Assembly (NCBI GenBank): GCA_900541205.1
Contig: UQIV01000014.1
Location: 1-63,683 of the forward strand
DNA: 63,683 nt
Direction: 5' to 3'
Origin: an uncultured Collinsella sp.
Lineage (GTDB): Bacteria; Actinomycetota; Coriobacteriia; Coriobacteriales; Coriobacteriaceae
Shown: positions 1 to 8,453 of the stretch, piece by piece
How positions within the stretch are numbered: position 1 is the stretch's first letter
Layout: each line of letters opens with the position of its first letter
Program-made: the position numbers and the translations under genes
Notes under the pieces: model-generated
What the model was told of the DNA's origin: nothing
Seen by the model: only the letters and a program-made list of their open reading frames with translations
The model's database searches: none

Positions 1-143
1 GAGGCGGTGTGGCGCAGCACGTAGGCGTCCGAGTCGAGCTCGGGCACGGTCTCGCAGCGCTCGACGGCAAAGCCGTGGCAGGTGGTGCCTGGTGCCAGCA
101 GCGCGGCGGCTGCGGCGCGCGGGTCGGTTGAGGTGGTGGGCAT
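1..143 (-). CDS. M16C (PreP/Cym1-like) insulinase-family peptidase, N-terminal fragment
   Basis: Only the first 47 codons lie in the window; the gene runs off the left edge. The translation contains HGFAVERCETVPELDSDAYV, which resembles the opening of presequence-protease-type M16C zinc peptidases, where a 'pelnstayl.rH' segment precedes the catalytic domain. The inverted zincin motif HxxEH should lie further on and is not visible. The start is well supported: AAAGGAG (complement of 151-157) sits 7 bases upstream of the ATG, and a promoter-like pair lies further up. The family call rests on a short segment, so it is moderate. Confidence 0.6.
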   Translation of the reverse strand, partial: MPTTSTDPRAAAAALLAPGTTCHGFAVERCETVPELDSDAYVLRHTA

Positions 144-195
144 ATGCAGTCTCCTTTGACGCCCCAGCGGGGGCGAATCGAGTCGAATCCTCGAG

Positions 196-223
196 AGTAT
201 ACCCATATGGGACCCTCGACCAA
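196..223 (-). promoter_or_regulatory. Putative promoter of the M16C peptidase gene
   Basis: On the minus strand TTGGTC (218-223) and TATACT (196-201) are separated by 16 bp, about 50 bases upstream of the ATG at 143. The -10 box is one base from consensus and the -35 is fair. A CCCATATGGG palindrome overlaps the spacer (about 202-211) and could be an operator. This is a pattern match only. Confidence 0.45.
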
Positions 224-233
224 TCTGCCGGAT

Positions 234-377
234 GAGCGTGGATTTTCGGACACACGAGCGTGGAAATTCGGACGCCCACCAAATGAGCGTGGATTTTCGG
301 ACGAAATCGGCTGCCAAAAGCCCAAAAACCGTCCAAATAACCACCCTCATTTCCCGACCGTCCAAAAATCCACGCTC
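234..377. repeat. Dispersed 18-bp repeat, three direct and two inverted copies
   Basis: GAGCGTGGATTTTCGGAC occurs at 234-251 and 285-302 (identical), with a variant GAGCGTGGAAATTCGGAC at 256-273. Inverted copies lie at 360-377 (GTCCAAAAATCCACGCTC, one mismatch) and 331-348 (degenerate). Opposed copies can pair, so the segment could form hairpins. It lies between the M16C promoter and the AlbA_2 regulator and has no convincing coding content. It could be a regulator binding array or a degraded small repeat element. Confidence 0.8.
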
Positions 378-411
378 ATCCGCCGCCCGCACATCTCTCA
401 TATCTCATTCG

Positions 412-631
412 TCTCTAATACGAGAGATAACAGAAAGATGAGAGATAAATATGAGAGATAACTGAGCAGCAAAGAGACAAGCAATCATGGTATTATCTCA
501 ATACCGATTGTTCCACCAGCAAAAACATGTTTATATGAAACAGATGGCAGACATCTTATCTTTTATCTCTCACTCATCTCTAATATGAGAGATAACAGAA
601 AGATGAGAGATAATTACGAGAGATAACTGAG
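412..631. repeat. Duplicated 55-bp block of GAGAGATAA boxes, candidate operators
   Basis: Two nearly identical 55-bp blocks (412-466 and 577-631) are offset by 165 bp. Each contains three direct GAGAGATAA boxes, at regular spacing, with opposed (T)ATCTC-type half-sites just upstream (about 393-409 and 563-582). The second block ends 57 bp before the ATG of the AlbA_2/GHKL regulator. The arrangement suggests a multi-site operator, most simply autoregulatory; that role is inferred. The segment between the blocks (467-576) is AT-rich without a gene. Confidence 0.75.
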
Positions 632-688
632 AGGCGAAGGAAATCTATTCGCGGCATTCTTCGCAGAACCGAGCGAAAGGACGTGCAG

Positions 689-2155
689 ATGAACGAAAAC
701 GAGCTGGCCGGTTTGCTCGAGTCTTTAAAGCGAATGGGTTCGGATGACCTTAGCGTCGAAGTAAAAGAGAGCGCCATGACGCTTTCCCGCGACGTATGGG
801 AAACGGTCAGCGCTTTCGCAAACACCGCCGGCGGCATCATCGTGCTCGGAGTGAGCGAGCGCGCGGGTTTTGTCCCAGTTGCAAACTTTGAGACCGAGAA
901 GGTGCTCAACCAATTCGTGGCGGGCATGGGCGATGCTGGCGGTCGCGGAAAGCTGGCCAATCCGCCCAAATACACCATTGAGCGCGTGGGGCTTCGGGGT
1001 ACCGTTGTTCTCGTTATCACGATTGAGGAGCTCGACCCGTCGAGCAAGCCTTGCTATGTCATAGAGCGGGGCGCTCAAGGTGGCAGCTACAAACGCATCG
1101 ATGACAAAGATGTCCCGCTTTCGTCGACCGAGGTTTTGGCACTGTCGTCATACGAACGGACGAGTCCTAGCGATCGCGATGCGGTGCCCGGCACGAGTGT
1201 GGGCGATCTCGACGAGTCGCTGGTCGACCGCACGATAGAACGCGCCTATTCGTTGACGCCTCGAGCGATGCGTGGTGCGACGGACAAGAAGACAAAGATG
1301 GAGCGCCTGAATCTCCTCGACTTCCAGGGCAATGTTACCAAGGCCGGCCTCCTTGCCGCGGGCGTTTATCCTCAGCAGTTCTATCCTAAGCTCTTCATTG
1401 ATGTGGCTGTCCATGCAGGAACTCAAAAGAGCGCTGCGGGACCGCTAAGATTTATGGACCGCACAGTCTGCGAGGGCACCCTGGGCGAGATGATTTCGGA
1501 TACTGTCGCGGCTGTCGCCAAAAACCTGCGCCGCACCTCGACCGTCCAAGGCATCTCGCGTATCGACTCGCTGGAGATTCCCGAGGAGGTCCTGCGCGAG
1601 GCAGTCGCCAACGCGGTTATCCACAGGGAATACGGGGATCGGTTCTGTGGGCAATCGATCGCCGTCGACGTTTTTGACGACCGTATCGAGGTGACGAATC
1701 CCGGCGGCCTTTATGGAGGGAAGACTCGCGAGAACTTGTTTGACGGCAGCTCCCGATGCCGTAACGCGACGCTCGTGAAACTCATGTCGATTGTCCCGCT
1801 GCCGGATGGCGCAGGTTCGCCGGCTGAGGGCAATGGCTCGGGCATCCCGATGATGATCGATGCCATGCGCGCGCATGGTCTGGCCGAGCCCCTGTTCTGC
1901 CCGGGGTTCGATCGGTTCAAGGTCGTACTTTACCGTTCAAAGATCGAGCCGGTCGATCATGGCGGGGACTTGATTATGACGGCACTCAAGCGCTACGGCG
2001 AATTGGGGACGCGCGAACTGGCGGAGCGCACGGGACTCACGGTTTCCCAGGTTAGGGCACGCGTCAATGCGCTCATTGAGCAGGGTGAGCTTGAGCCGAC
2101 GGCGCCGTTGACAAGCCGCAACCGCAAGTATCGACTGTCAGAGCGCGTGGAATAA
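689..2155 (+). CDS. AlbA_2-domain / GHKL-ATPase putative transcriptional regulator
   Basis: A 488-aa protein. The N-terminal ~130 residues match the AlbA_2 (Schlafen-type, putative DNA-binding) domain: VEVKESAMTLSRDVWETVSA followed by FANTAGGIIVLGV. Residues ~300-390 carry a GHKL-like ATP-binding region (EEVLREAVANAVIHREYGD as N-box, then NPGGLYGG and GNGSGIPMM). A winged-helix segment (RYGELGTRELAERTGLTVSQ) starts near residue 434. This is the common domain order of 'ATP-binding protein / putative DNA-binding' regulators found next to defence and mobile genes. I chose the ATG at 689 over the GTG at 683 because GAAAGG at 675-680 is 8 bases from it. It lies beside a restriction-modification pair and a repeated operator-like array; function is unproven. 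Confidence 0.75.
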   Translation: MNENELAGLLESLKRMGSDDLSVEVKESAMTLSRDVWETVSAFANTAGGIIVLGVSERAGFVPVANFETEKVLNQFVAGMGDAGGRGKLANPPKYTIERVGLRGTVVLVITIEELDPSSKPCYVIERGAQGGSYKRIDDKDVPLSSTEVLALSSYERTSPSDRDAVPGTSVGDLDESLVDRTIERAYSLTPRAMRGATDKKTKMERLNLLDFQGNVTKAGLLAAGVYPQQFYPKLFIDVAVHAGTQKSAAGPLRFMDRTVCEGTLGEMISDTVAAVAKNLRRTSTVQGISRIDSLEIPEEVLREAVANAVIHREYGDRFCGQSIAVDVFDDRIEVTNPGGLYGGKTRENLFDGSSRCRNATLVKLMSIVPLPDGAGSPAEGNGSGIPMMIDAMRAHGLAEPLFCPGFDRFKVVLYRSKIEPVDHGGDLIMTALKRYGELGTRELAERTGLTVSQVRARVNALIEQGELEPTAPLTSRNRKYRLSERVE

Positions 2156-2255
2156 ATGCGTTAGTGGACGAGGCGACCCAATAATCGACCCTCAATTGGC
2201 GCCCACTAAGGTAAAGCGGTTGTTGCTCAGTCGACGGTGATGCTAAAGACTCGGC

Positions 2256-2747
2256 TTACGCCGGCATGGCCCCGAACCCGTCCATCAAGAACAGCCTAAG
2301 AACCAGCTTGGTGGCATATCCCGGTTTGATTTCTGCCGCGTCAAAGACGTGGCGCTCGGCGAGCTCGCTGCAGTATGCGTAGATGTCGCGGATAAGGTCC
2401 GCGCCCGAAAGCGTAAACATGTAGCCTGCGTCCGAAAGCGCATTGGGTGCGGCGGGCAACTTGGCCATCTGGCAGAACGTTTGCAGGTCGGGCGCCATAA
2501 CATTCTGGTAGTCGAGGTGGCCGCTGGCATCCTGTGCGGCAAGCTCCAATTGGCGCACAAAATCCAGCGCCGCCGCTAACACAAAGCTCGGCGTAGGCGC
2601 ATTGACGTCCTGAGTGGTCGCCACAAGCCTGCCCGCCGCCTGCGTGACAAGCCAAGCGACCTCGCGCTGGCAACGCACAGCCTTGCGCGTAACCGGCTTG
2701 ATGGACGAAGAAGAAACGCTCCCCTTAGGCGGATTCGAAGCAGCCAT
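2256..2747 (-). CDS. Hypothetical protein, 163 aa
   Basis: I do not recognise this protein. It is predicted soluble, with a Ser/Lys/Pro-rich N-terminus (~25 residues) and a mostly helical remainder rich in Ala and Leu. There is no signal peptide or membrane segment and only two Cys, not arranged as a metal site. The start is supported by GGGAGG just upstream of the ATG. It lies 126 bp downstream of the methyltransferase gene on the same strand, so the two could be cotranscribed, and it converges with the AlbA_2 regulator. That position leaves open an accessory role in the restriction-modification locus, but nothing in the sequence shows one. Confidence 0.6.
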   Translation of the reverse strand: MAASNPPKGSVSSSSIKPVTRKAVRCQREVAWLVTQAAGRLVATTQDVNAPTPSFVLAAALDFVRQLELAAQDASGHLDYQNVMAPDLQTFCQMAKLPAAPNALSDAGYMFTLSGADLIRDIYAYCSELAERHVFDAAEIKPGYATKLVLRLFLMDGFGAMPA

Positions 2748-2873
2748 AAGACCCTCCCATGAACAATCCGGCCCAACAAGCCCGGATGAAACACGTGCTA
2801 CATCAGTATACAGGGGAGTGGGATGGAAAAAACGGAGTCGACAGCGTGTGCTGCCGGCTCCGGATTGCTTGCC

Positions 2874-4136
2874 TTAGAGGCCGTACACTTCGACCATAGC
2901 TTCGCCAATGCGATGGGGCACGCCGGTGACGAGTGCGTTGCCCATGCAGAAGGCTCGATGGCCGTCAGTCATGCCCGTATCGGTCCAGCCTTTCGGGAAT
3001 CCCTGAAGCTGATCGAGCTCGTCGGGAACAAGACGGCGGAAACGGCCATCGGGACATTCGATGACGTGCTTGAAGCGGCTCGCTCCCGTGCCGCCTTCTC
3101 CTGTGAGGATGGTGCGGCTCGGCTTGTCGGTGGCATCCGGGAAGCTCATGGCTCCCTCGGAATACATGTACGTAAAGCCTGTCTTTTTGTTAGTGCGCTC
3201 TTCGCGCTTGCTGCCCTTAAGGTAGCGCCAGTCGGGAAGCTTTTCATCGGAGATGTAGAACTGCTCTGGGACATCAGTCTCGTCGACAAGCACGTCGCCA
3301 AGCACGTGGCGCTCACCGTGATAGTTCTCGGCAAAGTCGCAGGTCATAACATGACAGCCCTGCATGACGCCAGCATTCTTGAATTGAGAGGTCTTTTGGC
3401 CGACGCCAAAACGAGTTGAGTTCTCGTAGGGGTCGGGCAAAACGTCGAGCTCGGACATCTCGTCGGGATAGATGGCGGGGAAGGCTTTAGCCATGACGCC
3501 GTTGTGCATGCGATCAACGAGATCAACCTTGCCAGCACCCTTTTCGCAGAAGATATAAACACGCTTGCGACGCTGGGGGAAACCGTATTCGGCAGAGTTG
3601 ACCACGCGCCATTCGACCGTGTAGTCGAGGTCGGCAAGACAGCTTAGGATGATGGCGAAGTCGCGACCGCGTTGAGACGCGGGCGACTTGAGTAGGCGGT
3701 CGACGTTCTCAAAGAGACCGAAGCGGGGTTTCTTCATCTCGAGGAAGTGATAGATGTCCCACCAAAGGACGCCCTTCTTGCCCTCAATACCATGTGCCTG
3801 ATTAAGAGGACGTGCGACAGAGTAATCCTGGCAAGGGAAGCCGCCAACGACCATCTGAACATTAGGGATTTCAATCTCGCCGGCTTCAGCCTGTTCAAGC
3901 ACCTTATTGATGTCTTCGTTAACAACAGAGTCCTCGCCAAAGCGATCCATATAGCAACGGGCTGCGAACTGACGCGCCTTGGTTCCGGGCGGCTCCCACT
4001 GGTTGGCCCAAATGGTACGGAAGGGGCCGGCGGACTTCATGTAAAACTCGGGATGACGCGGGTCGGCATAGCCTTCAAGACCCAGACGAAATCCGCCGAC
4101 GCCCGCAAAAAGCTCGGCAATGTTAATCTCAGACAC
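2874..4136 (-). CDS. DNA (cytosine-5-)-methyltransferase, M.Sau3AI-like partner
   Basis: A type II C5 cytosine methyltransferase of 420 aa. Motif I is ELFAGVGGFRLGLEG, motif IV GGFPCQDYS with the catalytic Pro-Cys, motif VI FENVDRL, motif VIII QRRKRVYIF, and motif X GNALVTGVP near the C-terminus. The variable target-recognition region lies between VIII and X. The open frame extends further upstream, but the GTG at 4136 directly precedes the conserved start and has GGAG about 8 bases upstream, so I take that start. It diverges from the endonuclease with 141 bp between starts. By analogy with Sau3AI it should protect GATC by methylating its C; specificity cannot be read from sequence alone. Confidence 0.9.
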   Translation of the reverse strand: MSEINIAELFAGVGGFRLGLEGYADPRHPEFYMKSAGPFRTIWANQWEPPGTKARQFAARCYMDRFGEDSVVNEDINKVLEQAEAGEIEIPNVQMVVGGFPCQDYSVARPLNQAHGIEGKKGVLWWDIYHFLEMKKPRFGLFENVDRLLKSPASQRGRDFAIILSCLADLDYTVEWRVVNSAEYGFPQRRKRVYIFCEKGAGKVDLVDRMHNGVMAKAFPAIYPDEMSELDVLPDPYENSTRFGVGQKTSQFKNAGVMQGCHVMTCDFAENYHGERHVLGDVLVDETDVPEQFYISDEKLPDWRYLKGSKREERTNKKTGFTYMYSEGAMSFPDATDKPSRTILTGEGGTGASRFKHVIECPDGRFRRLVPDELDQLQGFPKGWTDTGMTDGHRAFCMGNALVTGVPHRIGEAMVEVYGL

Positions 4137-4277
4137 GTTTCTCCAATCGCTACTGTGTCCGTTTATGGTGCTCACAACAATAACCGATCGAGCGGACAAG
4201 ATCAAGACCTCAATTTCATGGAGGAATATGCTGCCCTGAACTACCATGAGGTTAGCTGCGACGTTCGGAGGTACCCC

Positions 4278-5783
4278 ATGTCCAAGAAGCACCTCGATTT
4301 CAAGCGTATGCTTGACGATACTGATTTTTCTGACCCCTCAAGCATCGAGCGCTATGCCGCCAATCTCGATGGCATGACGTTCCGCGATATTCTCGAGCTC
4401 GGTATTGCGCCGGAAGGGGAGAGTGCGCCCAAGGACTTTGGCTCCAAAAAGTACAAAGGCGGTATGGGCACTCTTATCGAGGAGCGCTACTTTGGCTACA
4501 AGGCCAATAGCGACGATCGCCCCGATTTTCCCGAGGCGGGCGTTGAGCTCAAGGCAACGTGTTTCGATGTGCTCAAGAACGGCCGTAAGTCTGCGGGTGA
4601 GCGTCTTGTCCTGACCATGATTCCTTACGACCGTCCCGTTTCGCTCGACTACGACAGCTCGCATCTCAAGACCAAGCTCAGCAATATCCTGTTGATTTAT
4701 TACGGCCGAGATCGTTCTATCGACAAATATGACCAGCGTATCGAGCGTGCTGTCATGGTGCGTCTTCCCGAAGAGGACATGAAGATTATTCGCGCCGACT
4801 ACGAGAAGATCATTTCGTACATTCAGGACGGTCGCGCGGATGAGCTGTCGGAGGGTATGACTACCTACCTGGGCGCCTGCACAAAGGGTGCAACCGAGGC
4901 CACGATGTGGGCTGACCAGTACTACGAGTACTTCAATACCGATACGGGCGAGATCGAGCGCCGTCGCGCAAAGCGTCGTGCCTTTTCGCTCAAGCGCTCG
5001 TACATGGACTACGTGCTTCACACCTATGTTCTCGGTGCCCCACGCGTCGGCGAGAGCATCGTTCAAGCTGGCGATGAGTCCATTGATTTCGAAAGCTTCG
5101 TTACTGCGCTTGTCGAGCGCCACCATGGCGAAACCGATCGTCAAATCGCGGAGCAGTACGGATTGGAATACACGGGCAACAAGGCCCAATGGACGACGCT
5201 CGTTTATCGCATGCTCGGCATAAAAAACAATACTGCCGAGGAGTTCGTTAAGGCTGGGATTAACGTCCGCGCTTGTCGCGTTAATAAGAGGGGACACATC
5301 GAGCAGGCAATGTCCTTCCCTCCGTTTGAGTTTAAGCAGCTAATCAACGAGGATTGGGAAACATCTTCCTTCCGTGCACGCCTTGAGACCAGCCGTTTCT
5401 TCTTCGTCGTGTTCCGTGAGGACCACGAAGGGATGTGGCGCCTTGACCGCTGCCTATTCTGGGCAATGCCGGCAAACGAAATCGAGGGCCCCGCAAAGGC
5501 TTGCTGGGATGAGACACGAAAGGTCATTCGCAAGGGCGTTGAGCTCAATCCGTATCGGGATGCAAGCGGAAAGCTCAAGGTGACCAACAATCTGCCCGGT
5601 ATGGCGGATAACCCGATTGTCCATGTTCGCCCGCATACGTCAAAAGCGGCTTACAAGTTTGCCGATGGAACAGAGATCGGTGACATCGCAAGGAATGCTT
5701 ACGAACTGCCCGACGGGCGCTGGATGACGAAGCAATCGTTCTGGTTCAACAAGGGCTACCTGGAGCACATTCTGGGGCTGTAG
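4278..5783 (+). CDS. Sau3AI/MutH-family type II restriction endonuclease
   Basis: A 501-aa protein, close to the length of Sau3AI. Residues ~60-95 contain KGGMGTLIEERYFGYKANSD and then DFPEAGVELKATCF, the MutH/Sau3AI catalytic D...ExK pattern with the typical DFPE.GvELK context. The C-terminal half (from ~residue 260) repeats a MutH-like size and, in Sau3AI, is the allosteric DNA-binding domain lacking a catalytic core; I infer the same here. The start ATG at 4278 has GGAGG 6 bases upstream; a longer upstream frame is an artefact of overlap with the methyltransferase. Expected activity is cleavage of unmodified GATC. Confidence 0.88.
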   Translation: MSKKHLDFKRMLDDTDFSDPSSIERYAANLDGMTFRDILELGIAPEGESAPKDFGSKKYKGGMGTLIEERYFGYKANSDDRPDFPEAGVELKATCFDVLKNGRKSAGERLVLTMIPYDRPVSLDYDSSHLKTKLSNILLIYYGRDRSIDKYDQRIERAVMVRLPEEDMKIIRADYEKIISYIQDGRADELSEGMTTYLGACTKGATEATMWADQYYEYFNTDTGEIERRRAKRRAFSLKRSYMDYVLHTYVLGAPRVGESIVQAGDESIDFESFVTALVERHHGETDRQIAEQYGLEYTGNKAQWTTLVYRMLGIKNNTAEEFVKAGINVRACRVNKRGHIEQAMSFPPFEFKQLINEDWETSSFRARLETSRFFFVVFREDHEGMWRLDRCLFWAMPANEIEGPAKACWDETRKVIRKGVELNPYRDASGKLKVTNNLPGMADNPIVHVRPHTSKAAYKFADGTEIGDIARNAYELPDGRWMTKQSFWFNKGYLEHILGL

Positions 5784-5840
5784 CGTTTTTGGGATTGTTT
5801 AACGATTGGGCTCCTGCTCCTCAATGCCTCGATGTCATCT

Positions 5841-6527
5841 CTACAAATAAACCCCCTCACCGAGTTGCCTGTGGAACTCGGCGTGATGGTCGCGTGCCCA
5901 GGTAAAGAGCGCCTGGTCAAAGTCGGTGTGCGTGGCCGGGACGCCAAAGACGCCGGCAACTTCGACGCGTACAAACTCCAGTGCCGGCAGCTTGTTGATG
6001 GCAGTGAGGGCAAACGGGGACGAGGGCTCCTCGAATAGATAACGGCTGCCTTGCAGCGCGTCGCAACTGGTGCACGTGTTGCCGAGCGACGGGGCTTTGG
6101 AGGCCCGCGCACCTACGGGTTTGTAGCCGCAGCGCTTATGAAGGTAGTCGCGGATCTCGCCCGGCACGCAGCCAAGAGCGGGCACGATGGCGAGTGCGTT
6201 GGCGTTGGCCGTGTCGATGACAATGTGCCCGGCTTCGTTGGGCGCGTGCACGATGGCGATGCTCTCGTCGTTATCGGTTCGATAGGGAATGCCAAAGGCC
6301 GCGACCGAGGTCTCTTTGTGACACTTCCAGCACTCGCGCTTGCCCAGTACTAGATATATATACGGCGCTGAGGGGTCGGATCGGTCAACACCGGGCAGCC
6401 ACTCGGCAAAGGGCTCGGGGTTGACGCCGCTGGGTACATACCAGATCTTCTTGGTCCGGTCCCATTTGGCGCCCAGCGCCTTGGCTTCTTCTTTGTGCGA
6501 AAAGGGGACATCGAGCTCGGTGCGCAT
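5841..6527 (-). CDS. DUF5710-domain protein with zinc-ribbon-like cysteines
   Basis: A 228-aa soluble protein. Residues 3-30 (ELDVPFSHKEEAKALGAKWD, then KKIWYVP) match the DUF5710 motif seen in many accessory and toprim/DNA-handling proteins. Two Cys pairs follow, CWKC near residue 66 and CTSC near residue 145, which could bind zinc. The start ATG at 6527 has AGGAG 5 bases upstream; the frame stays open far upstream but without a good start. It converges with the endonuclease gene. Function unknown; DUF5710 is usually a small DNA/RNA-associated module, which fits the defence-like neighbourhood only loosely. Confidence 0.7.
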   Translation of the reverse strand: MRTELDVPFSHKEEAKALGAKWDRTKKIWYVPSGVNPEPFAEWLPGVDRSDPSAPYIYLVLGKRECWKCHKETSVAAFGIPYRTDNDESIAIVHAPNEAGHIVIDTANANALAIVPALGCVPGEIRDYLHKRCGYKPVGARASKAPSLGNTCTSCDALQGSRYLFEEPSSPFALTAINKLPALEFVRVEVAGVFGVPATHTDFDQALFTWARDHHAEFHRQLGEGVYL

Positions 6528-6871
6528 GGCGGCTCCTTGGTGCTGCAGGTGCAAGTGGCTCAAGGATACCGCAGGGCGCAGACATCGCGGCGTTTTGCTG
6601 AGAAGTTGCGGTGCGGATGGGTTCGAGACGTGTTGGTCTCGGCCTCGGTGGCTATTGGGGCGGTTTTGATTGACTACGGAGTCAGCCGGGATAGGCACTT
6701 GGGTCGCTGACGCGGTTTTGTACATGGGCAGGGTGGTTGGAGCAGTTTGCGGCGCAGTTTTGTGCCTGGCTATTGTTGATGTTGGGGTATTGAATTTGTT
6801 TGGCAGCCATTCGTCAGGTGAATTGATGTCACATTGCGATGACGGTTGGAGCTGCCAGCGGATTTGGCGAC

Positions 6872-6905
6872 ATAAAACAAAACAGCCCAGAGGACATAGC
6901 CTCTG
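6872..6905 (-). terminator. Intrinsic terminator after tRNA-Val
   Basis: Read on the minus strand, CAGAGG-ctatgt-CCTCTG forms a hairpin just after the tRNA 3' end and is followed by GGCTGTTTTGTTTT. The stem is short but the U-rich tail is good. Confidence 0.65.
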
Positions 6906-6918
6906 AGCTGCGAACATT

Positions 6919-6993
6919 TGGTGGGCGTTAGAAGATTTGAACTTCTGACCTCTTCCGTGTCAGGGAAGCGCTCTCCCCCTGAGCTAAACGCCC
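6919..6993 (-). tRNA. tRNA-Val(GAC)
   Basis: The minus strand folds as a complete cloverleaf: acceptor GGGCGTT/AACGCCC, D-arm GCTC/GAGC, anticodon stem CTTCC/GGAAG with loop CTGACAC giving GAC, and T-loop TTCAAAT. Discriminator A and an encoded CCA end the gene. A promoter-like pair lies upstream and a terminator downstream, so it is transcribed alone. No T-arm echo of the kind seen at Phe, Arg and Ser is found downstream. Confidence 0.96.
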
Positions 6994-7022
6994 GATCAAG
7001 GGTGCGCAAGCGCGCAAGGGAT

Positions 7023-7051
7023 AATATAACGGAGCCTGAACTCGGTGGCAA
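7023..7051 (-). promoter_or_regulatory. Putative tRNA-Val promoter
   Basis: On the minus strand TTGCCA (7046-7051) and TATATT (7023-7028) are separated by exactly 17 bp, with the -10 about 30 bases before the mature tRNA 5' end, leaving a short leader. Confidence 0.6.
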
Positions 7052-7282
7052 GAACATTTTTAAAAATCGCTTACATTGTGGAATTCGGGGGCTTTGTCGT
7101 ATCCATTTCAAAAGAGTCTGCTGCCGCGATTTGGCTGTCGACTAATGCAGGGCCATTGCGGTATCGAGCTATGGAAAGACGCCTGCGGAATTGTCCTACC
7201 GATAAGCGGACAAGCCTCCGGCTGGTGCCTTCGCCGTGGTAAGGTAAGCCGAATTGTTTCCAGGCTGTTTCGGGGGAGTGGA

Positions 7283-8305
7283 ATGAGCAAAGAGTGTGTC
7301 GAGCAGGTCGAAGGCACAGGGGCTTCGGTGCCGATGACCGATATATCGAACATTGATGTGCCCGAGGGCACCGACGAGCTCAGCCGCAGCACCCGCCGTG
7401 CATGGCGCGACCGTCTCAACGACGCCCAGACGCGCAAGATAATCACGGGTGTTTTAGCCACGCTGGTGGGCGGTTCGTTTTGGGGTTTCTCGGGCACCAG
7501 CGCGAGTTTTTTGTTCGATACCTACCATGTCGATACGCTGTGGCTTATGAGCATACGGCAGATTCTCGCCGGCCTGCTCTTTATGGCTGTGGTTGTCACG
7601 CGCGACCGCGCACGCCTGGTCAAGCTCTGGACGACGCCCGCCGATCGCAAACAGCTGCTGTTCTTTACCGCCTTTGGTCTGCTCTTTAACCAGTTTTGTT
7701 ATCTTTCGGCCGTGCGCCTGACCAATGCCGGAACTGCGACGGTGCTCCAGTGCCTGCAACTGGTCATCATTATGGGCTACACCTGCGTGGTCGACCATCG
7801 CATGCCTCGCGCGCGTGAGGCCGTTGGCATTGGGTTGGCCCTGGGCGGCACCTTTTTAATCGCTACCGGCGGCGACCCGAACAGCCTGAGCATATCGCCG
7901 CTTGGCCTGGTCGCAGGCCTTATGTGTGCGGTCAGCGCCACCTGCATGGCGGTGATTCCCGCCAAGATTCTGCCCGAATACGGCAGCCCTATTGTTACGG
8001 GCTCAGCTATGCTTACGGCGGGTGCCGTTTCGAGTGTCTTTGTGCAGCCGTGGGCTCATATGCCGGCCCTCGATGCTGCCGGCGTCGAAGCGCTTGCGGT
8101 GTTTGTGATCGTGGGCTCTTTCCTGGCGTATATGCTCTATATGCAGGGCGTCAAGGATATTGGCTCCGTACGCGCGAGTCTCATCGGAACTGTGGAGCCG
8201 GTCTCGGCAACCATTACCAGCGCCGTTATGCTGGGCACGGTGTTTTTGCCGACCGACCTTATCGGCTTTGCCATGATCATCGTGATGATGTTCCTCACGG
8301 TGTAG
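7283..8305 (+). CDS. EamA (DMT superfamily) membrane transporter
   Basis: A 340-aa protein with a charged ~50-residue cytoplasmic N-terminus and about ten hydrophobic helices, built as two EamA repeats. The first opens with ITGVLATLVGGSFWGFSGTS, typical of DMT-family exporters (FWG..f motif); the second begins near ISPLGLVAGLMCAVSATCMA. Such proteins export amino acids, nucleotides or metabolites; the substrate is not predictable. The start ATG at 7283 is preceded by CGGGGGAGTG. The ~290-bp region before it contains a TTGTCC/GGACAA inverted repeat (about 7193-7213) and further GC-rich pairing potential, but I could not assign a riboswitch class. Confidence 0.82.
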   Translation: MSKECVEQVEGTGASVPMTDISNIDVPEGTDELSRSTRRAWRDRLNDAQTRKIITGVLATLVGGSFWGFSGTSASFLFDTYHVDTLWLMSIRQILAGLLFMAVVVTRDRARLVKLWTTPADRKQLLFFTAFGLLFNQFCYLSAVRLTNAGTATVLQCLQLVIIMGYTCVVDHRMPRAREAVGIGLALGGTFLIATGGDPNSLSISPLGLVAGLMCAVSATCMAVIPAKILPEYGSPIVTGSAMLTAGAVSSVFVQPWAHMPALDAAGVEALAVFVIVGSFLAYMLYMQGVKDIGSVRASLIGTVEPVSATITSAVMLGTVFLPTDLIGFAMIIVMMFLTV

Positions 8306-8453
8306 CTGGCGCCGCCGCCAGACAGAAAAGGTGTTGTGCCGCATTTTCGCCAATTGATGTCCGTGTCTGGAGTTTAGCTGTCGATGCTCAAAATGCCATA
8401 AACTAGTAACGTTATGGACTTTTTCATTGCGACTCAATTGCGAGGATTTCTTT

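Noticed and set aside
144..461. Small ORFs over the repeat region upstream of the AlbA_2 regulator
   Set aside because: They translate the direct repeats (DFRTHERG-type strings) and have no ribosome binding site.
3747..4277. N-terminal extension of the Sau3AI-like endonuclease
   Set aside because: It lies antisense to the methyltransferase gene; the ATG at 4278 has a strong ribosome binding site and fits family length.
7145..7282. Riboswitch before the EamA transporter gene
   Set aside because: A TTGTCC/GGACAA hairpin and other pairing exist, but I could not match a known class.
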